A stretch of DNA of 64,000 nt, taken from NCBI RefSeq assembly GCF_014697625.1, contig NZ_JACJSG010000027.1, positions 1 to 64,000 of the forward strand, given 5' to 3'. This document shows positions 15,709-23,881 of the stretch, in pieces; position 1 is the first letter of the stretch; every line of letters starts with the position of its first letter. Made by a program: the position numbers and the translations under genes. A model generated the notes under the pieces. It saw only the letters and a program-made list of their open reading frames with translations, was not told where the DNA came from and did not search any database. This DNA is from Anabaena azotica FACHB-119 (lineage in GTDB: Bacteria > Cyanobacteriota > Cyanobacteriia > Cyanobacteriales > Nostocaceae).

Positions 15709-18700
15709 TTACAAATTACGCATTAAATCCAATTCTCTCAACTTCTGACCAGCAAAATCCCTGACTTGCTCATCTGGGTCATTGTGGGCGCGATCGCGGA
15801 ATAATTGTATAGTCTGGGGATGGTGGGGATATTGTTCGATAATGCTTTCTAAGGCTAATTGGCGGGGGTTTTGCTGGAAGTTGTACTCACGCTGAAAGGG
15901 GTCATTCATCGCACAGTGATAAAACACTTCAAACATATCAGGGTGATTTTTAAAACTGCGGGTTAACTCTTGCAATGCTGTGTGTCGCACATCCAAATGG
16001 GTATCTGCAATAGCACGTTTTTTCAAAATTGGCAAGATATCCGGGTCATCTTTAAAGCCCCTAGCTAATTCCTGTAATGCAGCTTGGCGGACGTTGGCGT
16101 ATTTATCAGATGTGGCGCGTTTTTTGAGAATTGATAAGGTGTCGGGGTCATGTTTAAAACCCCTGGCTAATTCTTGCACAGCCGCCCGGCGCACAGACTC
16201 ATTATCGTCAGATGTGGTGCGCCCTTTAAGAATTGGTAAGGTATCGGGGTCATGTTTAAAACCCCTAGCTAATTCTTGCACAGATGCCCGCCTGACATCC
16301 GAGTGCATATCAACAACCGCACGTTGTTTGAGAATTGATACTGTATCGGGGTCATGTTTAAAACCCCTAGCTAATTCTTGCACAGCCGCCCGCCTGACAT
16401 ACTTATCATTGTCAATGGTGGCGCGTGCTTTCAACCAGGGGAGAGTTTGCGGTTCATCTTTGAAACCCCTAGCTAATTCTTGCACTGCGGCTTGACGGAC
16501 ATTAAAAGAATTGTCAGCGATCGCACTCTGTTTAAGAATAGATAAAGTATCCGCATCATCCTTAAACACCCTCGCTAATTCCTGCACTGCGGCTTGGCGC
16601 ACATACTCATTATCATCGCTAGCTACACTCTGTTTAAGAATAGATAAAGTTGCAGAGTCATTCTTAAACACCCTCGCTAATTCTTGCACTGCGGCTTGGC
16701 GCACAGTCCAATCATCACTAATAGCACATTGTTTCAGCCAAGATAGAGTATCGGGATTATTTTTAAAAGCTCTGACTAATTCTTGCACCACAACTTGTCT
16801 CACCGCCCCCGAATTATCGGCTACAGTGCGTCCTTTCAACCAAGGTAGGGTATTCTGGTCATCTTTAAAACTCTTGACTAACTCCTGCACTGCGGTTTGA
16901 CGGACATACTCACTATCATCAATTGTTCCCCGTTGCTTGACAATTGACAGGGTATCAGGATCATCTCGAAAACCCCTAGCTAATTCTTGCACTGCGGCTT
17001 GACGGATAGTCCAGTCATTATCTGTGGTAGCGCATTTTTTCAACCAAGGTAATATATCGGGGTCATCTTTGAAACTCCGCGCTAATTCTTGCAAGGCGGC
17101 GCAGCGCACATAGTCCCGTTCATCACTTGTAGCTAGTTGTTGCAACCAAGGCAAAGTTTCTGAGTCATCTTTCCAAGTTGTAGCGACAGATGTCACGGCT
17201 TTGGTACGAATTTCTTGTACTAGCTGAGTTTCTTCCTCATCAAAATAATGTTGATAATAGTAGCCAAGGTCATATTTAGTTAAAGCTTTGATTTTTGGCA
17301 ATAATTTATTCGCTGTGGATGCTACTAATAAGCGATTTCGTACTTCTGCCAGACATTTAGCGGCGAGAAAAATATTAATAAATTTATCTTGTTCACCATT
17401 CTGAGCCATTAAATATTCGATAATTTCACAGACAAACCTGGGTTCAATCATGGCTGTAATTAAACGCAGAATTTCATGCCAAGTTTCATCTCGCCAATGT
17501 TTGCCAAATACTTCTTGATTTAAATCATGAATAGAGAGAGTTTGTGTTTCTTTAAATTGCCAGACAAATTCCCAAGCACAGAAATATTCTAAAAAAGTCC
17601 GGTGGACAAAAGCATAATAATCTGCGCCCAGGTAAGATAACATAAAGTTGCGAGTCCGTAGTTGATTAATCATGACTCTGGCAACTATGATAGGTTGGTC
17701 AAATTCGATATTTTTCAAATAACGAATTAAAATCTTTTCTAAATCGCTTGTACTAATCAAATTACCAGCCAAACCCTTGGCGCTGGTTTGCATATGATAA
17801 GCCACTTGACGTAACATGGCTTGCTTATCTTTATAATCGATGGTTTTCGGGTCTAGGCGATAATCTTCCACCAAAGCGCGTTCTACATCCCATTGATGCA
17901 GTAATACCCTTGATGCTTGCTCATACAGCGTGGCTCTATCCCTGGGTAAATCTTGGTTACGGTTGAGGATAGCCATCATAGTTAATAGTAAAGGATTACC
18001 TGCGAGTTCAGCGATCGCATACGACGTATCAATAGCCCTATGCAGCCTTTCCTTTTTCCTTCGCCTATCACCTGCATCACTGAACGTTAATTCATGCCAA
18101 CGATGGATAAAATCTTGTATTTGTTCCACCTCCAAATCTTGTAACATAAAGTGGCGAAATTCTGCATCTCGCAAACGTTGAGGTTTGTAGCCAATAACGC
18201 GAGAAGTAACAATTACTCGCACATCAGGATACTCATTAGTAAAACGATGAATATCAGTAATAATATCTTCCCTTTGTCCAGGTTCAAATACCTCATCTAA
18301 ACCATCAAACATGACCAAAGCATTACCAGTCTTTAGCTGTTCATGCAGTTTGTGTTGATTAAGATGGTGAACTATACCACTGCTTTTATCAAAGAAATCG
18401 ATAAAATTACTACATTCGTTATTTTCTAGCCGCCGCATATAAGTCCGTAACTCAATTAATAAAGGTAGCGGCTGAGAAATAGCATTTCCTAGTGGCGTTT
18501 CCGCCCAATTTAAGGCGAGGAATTGTAATAAAGTCGATTTGCCTGAACCTGGATCACCTAAAATTACCATATATTGATAACTTTGGCGATTATTTATCAC
18601 ATCTAATACAGAAACAGATGGCTGATTAATATAAGCTTGTTTGTAATAAGCTAATTCGTCTACAGAAATATCCTCTACTTGGTTACTTTCTTTTAGTTGT

Positions 18701-19434
18701 TTTAAATGTTCCTTCGGTAGTTCATGGACTTGAGGCACAACTTGATGAACTTCCCGCACATTCTGCACAATAAACATTTGCCACAACTTCAACTCATTGT
18801 AGGCATAACCGCTAGTATCTAAACTATCTAACTTCAAGTTACCATATCGTTCTCGCAGTGCTTCTTGATAGCCAAGCAAATCAAATTTCGTAGGTATAGT
18901 AGCGATTTGCTGCAAGCTTTCCCTAATATCTTCTAAATGTTGAGAATCTAAAATCGGGCGTAGCTTATCTGACTCTCGAATAATAGCTTTAACTTTTTTG
19001 AGATAACGTTTAGCTAGTCTTTCCCAATCAAAGTCTTGGGGTAAAGGTGGGAGATTATTTTCATACCAAACCTTGGCTAAACTCTGAGCATTAATAACTT
19101 GACAATCTGGTTTAAAAGGTAAACTCAAAATATTTTGTAGAGTTTTGTTGTGAATAAAAATACTTAAAGGACGAGTATATTTTTGCAGTTCTGCTTCTTC
19201 TAAATCTGCATCTTCTAGTTCCTGCTGCATTAACTGTAAAAACTCCTTCAAGGCTGTACCAGCAGCAATTTCCACATCTTCCTTTTGCAGTTTCTGTAAA
19301 ATATTGTTGGGGACAGATTTTAATAAGTCCTTAGCCCAGTCTTTCACAGCGTCCTTTGCTAAGTCTTCAAAAATCGACTTAAAAGCAAAACCCACAGCTT
19401 GAGTTACGCCCCAGACAGCCAACCAATCCAACAT
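15709..19434 (-). CDS. NACHT NTPase with C-terminal HEAT-like repeats
   Basis: 1241 aa. The N-terminal 250 residues are helical with no known domain. A NACHT-type P-loop NTPase follows: Walker A GDPGSGKST at 293-301 and Walker B MFDGLDEV at 375-382. A helical linker region comes next, with DYYAFVHRTFLEYFCAWEF. From about residue 776 to 1182 there are 12 HEAT-like repeats of 34 aa with consensus VRQAAVQELARGFKDDPDTL. NACHT proteins of bacteria include antiphage sensors (bNACHT) of NLR-like design, and this one lies next to a type I system. The defence role is inferred from context. Confidence 0.85.
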   Translation of the reverse strand: MLDWLAVWGVTQAVGFAFKSIFEDLAKDAVKDWAKDLLKSVPNNILQKLQKEDVEIAAGTALKEFLQLMQQELEDADLEEAELQKYTRPLSIFIHNKTLQNILSLPFKPDCQVINAQSLAKVWYENNLPPLPQDFDWERLAKRYLKKVKAIIRESDKLRPILDSQHLEDIRESLQQIATIPTKFDLLGYQEALRERYGNLKLDSLDTSGYAYNELKLWQMFIVQNVREVHQVVPQVHELPKEHLKQLKESNQVEDISVDELAYYKQAYINQPSVSVLDVINNRQSYQYMVILGDPGSGKSTLLQFLALNWAETPLGNAISQPLPLLIELRTYMRRLENNECSNFIDFFDKSSGIVHHLNQHKLHEQLKTGNALVMFDGLDEVFEPGQREDIITDIHRFTNEYPDVRVIVTSRVIGYKPQRLRDAEFRHFMLQDLEVEQIQDFIHRWHELTFSDAGDRRRKKERLHRAIDTSYAIAELAGNPLLLTMMAILNRNQDLPRDRATLYEQASRVLLHQWDVERALVEDYRLDPKTIDYKDKQAMLRQVAYHMQTSAKGLAGNLISTSDLEKILIRYLKNIEFDQPIIVARVMINQLRTRNFMLSYLGADYYAFVHRTFLEYFCAWEFVWQFKETQTLSIHDLNQEVFGKHWRDETWHEILRLITAMIEPRFVCEIIEYLMAQNGEQDKFINIFLAAKCLAEVRNRLLVASTANKLLPKIKALTKYDLGYYYQHYFDEEETQLVQEIRTKAVTSVATTWKDDSETLPWLQQLATSDERDYVRCAALQELARSFKDDPDILPWLKKCATTDNDWTIRQAAVQELARGFRDDPDTLSIVKQRGTIDDSEYVRQTAVQELVKSFKDDQNTLPWLKGRTVADNSGAVRQVVVQELVRAFKNNPDTLSWLKQCAISDDWTVRQAAVQELARVFKNDSATLSILKQSVASDDNEYVRQAAVQELARVFKDDADTLSILKQSAIADNSFNVRQAAVQELARGFKDEPQTLPWLKARATIDNDKYVRRAAVQELARGFKHDPDTVSILKQRAVVDMHSDVRRASVQELARGFKHDPDTLPILKGRTTSDDNESVRRAAVQELARGFKHDPDTLSILKKRATSDKYANVRQAALQELARGFKDDPDILPILKKRAIADTHLDVRHTALQELTRSFKNHPDMFEVFYHCAMNDPFQREYNFQQNPRQLALESIIEQYPHHPQTIQLFRDRAHNDPDEQVRDFAGQKLRELDLMRNL
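15885..17109 (-). repeat. Coding tandem repeats of 102 bp in NACHT gene
   Basis: Twelve units of 34 codons (one of 33) encode the HEAT-like block. Units 5 to 11 are the most alike, and the QELARGFK part is nearly invariant in DNA as well. This suggests recent unit duplication or gene conversion. The long open frames on the opposite strand here are by-products of this repeat. Confidence 0.85.
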
Positions 19435-19440
19435 AATACC

Positions 19441-21152
19441 CGCGTTTGCCTAACTTTAAACTTTGAGTATATCTATTAGCGGTAGGAATAACTGTAGATT
19501 TTAGCATATTTGAAGAAATACAGTGAGTAAAGTGTAGAAGGATACTCTTAGTAATAAGCTAGTTTTAAATCAGTTATCAGTTATCAGTTATCAGTTATCA
19601 GTATTGAGGGCGTATATTGGGGGATAAACAAGCTTCACTCTATGCCTTTCACCAATTGGTGTGGTGTTTCACTTTCGTATTTAAGTAAGGGCGGGTTTAA
19701 CGAACATATCTGTTTTTACCATGAATTACTCAATGAACCCGCCCCTACAACTGTTCACGTTAAAGGTTTGTAGTCAATACTTCAGACGCATTATTCAATC
19801 AATAGTATATGGGTTTTATCCTAGCGATCGCAGTATTTTTACTTCCCTTATTCTGACATCATCACTAAAAATAAATCTGATATAAATATTAATTTAAAAT
19901 TAAGAAAAAATAAATACTCAAATTAGCAAAAACTTTCAGTAATTTTTAAAATGTCAATCTTGCACTAATTGATAATTTAAATACTCAAAAAAGATAAAAT
20001 TTATATTTTTATTTTAAGAAAAATCAACATATAACCCTTTCACTGCAAGACTTTAACCATTATTATACCCAGCAAAAAATAAATCATATTTCTATAATAC
20101 GTCTCCACAAAAAATAATTAGAGATTCAATCAATAAATTAGTAAACCTGTGTTAAGCTAACAATAGGAATCAAAAAAGTAAGCAAGCGAAAAGACTTCAA
20201 GTTAAATATTGGGGTAACTCAATAAAGTCCTTTTGCTCTGGTAAATCCACTTCAATATCGTTATGCTTTTGTATAGCGATAGAAATAATCCAGGTAAAGA
20301 GGATAGTAACCTCAAAACAAACTTGAAGTCAATCGTCACTGGCTTAGGTAATAATAGTCAGTCATAATTGCCTAACATAGCTAGTATTACTAGCCAGCGC
20401 AAATTACTCTAGGAGCCTGGGAAGAAAGACTCTTAGTACAAGTTGGCAATTCAAAAGCAATCAGAACGGTTATTGAACATAGTATCAAAAGAATTAACTA
20501 TTTTGATTCACAAGCTATGTTCTAACAATTGCTAATTTTGGCAAGGAACCTGCAACAAATAGCAGACACCGTTCTCAGAGATTCAGGAGTTTTAGCATAT
20601 TGTAAATAATCACCAATACATTGCCCAAATCGTGGTTTTAGGGGTTGCTAATGTATAGCTCTAATGGTAGAGGTAAATACTTATTTACCTGTATGAATTA
20701 TGAGCATAGTGAGTGATTTTTGCAGGAATATTAGCTAGAAGTATCAGCATATCAGTCAAACTGAGAATTACTCAGCAGCCAGACAAATACAAGAGCAGGA
20801 AACTTGTCAAAACCATTCAGAGTGGTTAGCAATTTTGGTTAGTTGGGTTCAGGTAAACCTCCTGAATAAAGTTAAATTGCTGCTGTAACCACTCTTAAGG
20901 CTTGAGCAACCAATGGAGATTTATCACAACAACCTGCAATGTATATCTCAAGCTTTTCTCAGCTTTAGTCTGTCTGAGTACCAACTTTTTCTGAAGATGA
21001 AGTTGTATTTACTTCATCTGAGAAAACTATCTCGCTTTGCCTCTGGTAATACTTGCAATCTTTCCTTGATTTAAATCCTCATCTACGCAACCTCTAACCA
21101 AACATTTACTCTAGAACTTTGCATTTACATTCATTGTAGGAAAACACAAACC
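19441..21152. other. Long non-coding region upstream of nifH
   Basis: 1.7 kb with no convincing gene. It contains a TTATCAG heptamer array (about 19572-19601), a partial copy of a GGGCGGGTTTAACG repeat (about 19650-19757), and a strongly AT-rich stretch (about 19870-20170). A small perfect hairpin AGGTAAAT/ATTTACCT lies at 20671-20690. The last kilobase has no repeats and is probably the leader or regulatory region of nifH. A 51-codon frame at 20913 shows no features of a real gene. Confidence 0.55.
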
Positions 21153-22046
21153 ATGAGTATTGACAAAAAAATTAGACAGATTGCTTTCTACGGTAAAGGC
21201 GGTATTGGTAAGTCTACCACTTCTCAAAACACCTTGGCAGCTATGGCAGAAATGGGTCAGCGCATCCTTATTGTAGGTTGCGACCCCAAAGCAGACTCCA
21301 CCCGTTTGATGCTACACTCTAAAGCTCAAACAACCGTACTTCACTTAGCAGCTGAACGCGGTGCAGTCGAAGATTTAGAACTAGAAGAAGTCATGCTTAC
21401 AGGCTTCCGTGGTGTGAAGTGCGTGGAGTCTGGTGGCCCAGAACCCGGTGTAGGTTGTGCTGGTCGTGGTATCATCACTGCCATCAACTTCTTAGAAGAA
21501 AATGGTGCTTACCAAGATGTTGACTTCGTATCTTATGACGTACTAGGTGACGTTGTATGCGGTGGTTTCGCAATGCCTATCCGCGAAAATAAAGCGCAAG
21601 AAATTTACATCGTGACATCAGGAGAAATGATGGCGATGTACGCTGCAAACAACATTGCTCGTGGTATTTTGAAATATGCCCATACTGGCGGTGTGCGTTT
21701 GGGTGGTTTGATTTGTAACAGCCGTAACGTTGATAGAGAAATCGAACTCATCGAAACTCTGGCAAAACGTTTGAATACCCAAATGATTCACTACGTACCC
21801 CGCGACAACATTGTTCAACACGCTGAATTGCGTCGGATGACAGTTAACGAATATGCACCCGACAGCAACCAGTCTAACGAATACCGGATATTAGCTAACA
21901 AAATCATCAACAATCAAAACCTGAAGGTTCCTACGCCAATTGAAATGGAAGAACTAGAAGAGTTGTTGATTGAGTTTGGTATTCTTGAAAGTGAAGAAAA
22001 TGCTGCCAAAATGATTGCTACTCCTGCTGAAAGCACCACTAAGTAA
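21153..22046 (+). CDS. nifH: Nitrogenase iron protein (dinitrogenase reductase)
   Basis: 297 aa. The protein passes electrons to the MoFe protein at the cost of ATP. P-loop GKGGIGKST is at 14-22 and VGCDPKADSTRLML at 41-54. The cysteines that hold the shared 4Fe-4S cluster are C102 (GCAGRG) and C136 (VVCGGF), and R105 is the ADP-ribosylatable arginine. All are intact. AGGAAAAC lies upstream of the ATG. No nifD or nifK follows, so this is a solitary nifH, comparable with the extra nifH2 of Anabaena strains. It is a monocistronic unit with its own terminator. Confidence 0.95.
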   Translation: MSIDKKIRQIAFYGKGGIGKSTTSQNTLAAMAEMGQRILIVGCDPKADSTRLMLHSKAQTTVLHLAAERGAVEDLELEEVMLTGFRGVKCVESGGPEPGVGCAGRGIITAINFLEENGAYQDVDFVSYDVLGDVVCGGFAMPIRENKAQEIYIVTSGEMMAMYAANNIARGILKYAHTGGVRLGGLICNSRNVDREIELIETLAKRLNTQMIHYVPRDNIVQHAELRRMTVNEYAPDSNQSNEYRILANKIINNQNLKVPTPIEMEELEELLIEFGILESEENAAKMIATPAESTTK

Positions 22047-22137
22047 ATAACTTAGAACCTGCATCTTCTCAATATGAATTTGGTGGACAGTGCAGCGCCC
22101 TACTAAATAAATAATGTGATGTAGTCCTGATATAGTT

Positions 22138-22174
22138 AATAACCCTAGCTTGTTGAAAGTTGGGGTTATTTTTT
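22138..22174 (+). terminator. Rho-independent terminator of nifH
   Basis: AATAACCC (22138-22145) pairs with GGGTTATT (22163-22170) and is followed at once by a run of T. It lies about 90 bp after the nifH stop. Confidence 0.8.
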
Positions 22175-22206
22175 GTGTTGTTTTAACTAAACTCTTGATT
22201 ACTCTC

Positions 22207-22320
22207 AAGAAACACAGGTGACAGTTGACAGGTGATAGGTGACAGAAACAAGAAAATAGGGAATAGTTGTGTTTCTTCTATATTTTGCGCTTCGCGTAGT
22301 CGCGCTAGTGGGAGGCTTAT
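22207..22320 (+). repeat. AAGAAACAC...GTGTTTCTT composite repeat, copy 1
   Basis: AAGAAACAC (22207-22215) and GTGTTTCTT (22269-22277) enclose GACAGGTGATAGGTGACAG heptamers. A constant tail follows, CTATATTTTGCGC and then GCGCTAGTGGGAGGCT. The tail joins directly to the ATCTTGCACC element that starts at 22321. Other copies are at 48114-48215 and, inverted, 54163-54274. Confidence 0.75.
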
Positions 22321-22424
22321 ATCTTGCACCAGCCTCTTATTGACAAAATAACGAGATGAAAAGCTGATTATTTCGTAGGGTGGGCAGTGCAGGGAGCCAT
22401 GTACTTATTGAGAAGGTGCAAGAT
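22321..22424 (+). repeat. MITE-like element, ATCTTGCACC family, copy 2
   Basis: 104 bp bounded by perfect 10-bp inverted repeats ATCTTGCACC (22321-22330) and GGTGCAAGAT (22415-22424). The interior carries TTTCGTAGGGTGGGCAGTGC, which is shared with the copies at 223, 45626, 48218 and 59993. Confidence 0.85.
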
Positions 22425-22451
22425 GTTAGATTATGAACTAGTCTAGATTTT

Positions 22452-22766
22452 TTAATTATGGGGGAATTTCCGTACTTGATACTCCCCAAATTCCACGAAC
22501 TCATAACAGTTACCCACAGCTTGCCTAAACCTTTGCTCAATCTCCTCCAAATCCTTGGCTGGTATGGCTTGCCAATGTTCCTTAGTCTCCCAATGAATCA
22601 CAAAGATAACCTCTGTAGAGTCGTGGGGATTAATCCAAACTTCTTTACCCAAAAACCCCGGATATTGCGCTAATGCTGTTGTCCAAATCTCTGCATCCTT
22701 TTGAAGATAAGCTTCTCGTAAATCGGGGTTAACTTTAAACTTCAGAAATTCTATAACCACACCCAT
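22452..22766 (-). CDS. Conserved cyanobacterial protein (TIGR03792-like)
   Basis: 104 aa if started at ATG 22766 (MGVVIEFLKFKV). The reading frame stays open 26 codons further upstream, but those residues do not look conserved. The pattern VVIEFLKFKVNPDLREAYL, PGFLGKEVWINP, and EVIFVIHWETKEHWQAIP resembles TIGR03792 proteins, which have a ferredoxin-like fold related to antibiotic-biosynthesis monooxygenase domains. No catalytic role is known. It ends shortly after the repeat cluster behind nifH and is divergent from the next gene. Confidence 0.7.
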   Translation of the reverse strand: MGVVIEFLKFKVNPDLREAYLQKDAEIWTTALAQYPGFLGKEVWINPHDSTEVIFVIHWETKEHWQAIPAKDLEEIEQRFRQAVGNCYEFVEFGEYQVRKFPHN

Positions 22767-22892
22767 CCATCCCTTTATTTTTCCATCTGCCAAAATAGAG
22801 TTATAGGCTAGAATAACTACGCTTCCAGCATAGCTTGATTGCATACATCAGGAGCAAGGGGGCTGGTTTGAAAGAAGGAACAGGAAAGGAAT

Positions 22893-23216
22893 ATGGATAG
22901 CAGTAATTGGTTGCAGCAGCTAATGATGCTTGGTATTGGTACAACCTCTATCATGGCGGAAAAACTCAAGCAGGCTAGTGATGAGTTGGTGAAGGATGGT
23001 AAGCTCAATCCAGAGCAGGCTAAGGCGGTAATGGATGACATTGTACAGCAGTTAAAGTCGGAGCAGGGAAACTGGGATGCCCAAATGCAACGACAAGTGC
23101 GAAATATGATGCACGATTTAGGGGTAGCGCGTCAGTCGGAAGTGGATGAACTGCGGGGAAGAATTGACCGTTTAGAACGTCAATTACGCGATTTAGAAAA
23201 TAAGCTTTGGCGTTAG
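22893..23216 (+). CDS. Coiled-coil protein, phasin-like
   Basis: 107 aa with a good AAGGAA ribosome-binding site. It is almost wholly helical: an N-terminal hydrophobic patch (WLQQLMMLGIGTTSIMAEKL), a linker DGKLNPEQAKAVMDDI, and a C-terminal heptad segment (EVDELRGRIDRLERQLRDLE) that should form a coiled coil. This layout matches the phasin/PhaF-like small proteins found in many bacteria, some of which coat polyhydroxyalkanoate granules. No granule genes are nearby, so the function stays open. Confidence 0.65.
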   Translation: MDSSNWLQQLMMLGIGTTSIMAEKLKQASDELVKDGKLNPEQAKAVMDDIVQQLKSEQGNWDAQMQRQVRNMMHDLGVARQSEVDELRGRIDRLERQLRDLENKLWR

Positions 23217-23292
23217 GATACGCTTGTGTTTTAAACTAATGGTGTCCTGTTGGTAATTTTAGTTGCCAAACTACCTCATTGGGGGGCTAATT

Positions 23293-23814
23293 TTGAAAGG
23301 AATTTTACTCAGCATAGGTTTGATGCTGGTCTGTGTTGTAGTTTTGGTGTTAGCACAAGTAGGCAGTAAACAGGACTCTGCCATTGCTGCTAATCTACCT
23401 GAAACTACACCAGCAGTCACAAGTGTTAAAGAAAACAATACTCCAACCAAGAAAAATAATATGTCTGATGCTAACGCCGTCACTACAGCTTCTGGACTCA
23501 AGTATATAGAGGTAAGAGAAGGAACTGGTGCGACTCCTCAAACTGGACAAACTGTTGTAGTTCACTACACTGGTACTTTAGAAAATGGTACTAAATTTGA
23601 TAGTTCACGCGATCGCAATAGTCCCTTCAGCTTCAAAATCGGCGTTGGACAGGTAATTAAAGGCTGGGATGAAGGACTCAGCACGATGAAAGTCGGCGGT
23701 CGTCGTACATTAATCATTCCCTCCGAATTGGGTTATGGTTCTCGCGGTGCTGGTGGTGTCATTCCTCCCAACGCTACCTTAATCTTTGACGTGGAATTGT
23801 TAGAGGTTAAGTAG
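23293..23814 (+). CDS. FKBP-type peptidyl-prolyl isomerase, secreted or membrane-anchored
   Basis: 173 aa from TTG 23293, which has a GGGGGG tract just upstream; an alternative TTG at 23263 adds ten residues. An N-terminal hydrophobic segment (GILLSIGLMLVCVVVLVLAQ) works as signal peptide or anchor, and a disordered linker follows. The FKBP domain fills the C-terminal 110 residues, with VVVHYTGTLENGTKFDSS, GVGQVIKGWDEGL and IPSELGYGSRGAGGVIPPNA. It should catalyse proline isomerisation in the periplasm or thylakoid lumen. It stands convergent to dnaB across a G-rich repeat array. Confidence 0.9.
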   Translation: MKGILLSIGLMLVCVVVLVLAQVGSKQDSAIAANLPETTPAVTSVKENNTPTKKNNMSDANAVTTASGLKYIEVREGTGATPQTGQTVVVHYTGTLENGTKFDSSRDRNSPFSFKIGVGQVIKGWDEGLSTMKVGGRRTLIIPSELGYGSRGAGGVIPPNATLIFDVELLEVK

Positions 23815-23819
23815 GTATT

Positions 23820-23856
23820 GGGGGAAAGGGGAAAGGGGAAAGGGGAAAGGGGAAAG
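23820..23856. repeat. GGGGAAA heptamer array
   Basis: About five tandem copies of GGGGAAA between the FKBP gene and dnaB, continuing into CCTCCTGCC units. It is a short tandem repeat of the cyanobacterial heptamer class. Confidence 0.8.
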
Positions 23857-23881
23857 CCTCCTGTCTCCTGCCTCCTGCCTT

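Noticed and set aside
15980..16900. Two long open frames on the plus strand opposite the NACHT repeats
   Set aside because: They are periodic with the 102-bp coding repeat, have no ribosome-binding site, and their proteins are low-complexity repeats (SCLKPLANSCTAAR). They are antisense shadows.
21153..22046. nifH as a chlorophyllide reductase (ChlL) gene
   Set aside because: CDPKADSTRLML and the surrounding sequence are NifH-type; ChlL has a different sequence after the CDPK motif.
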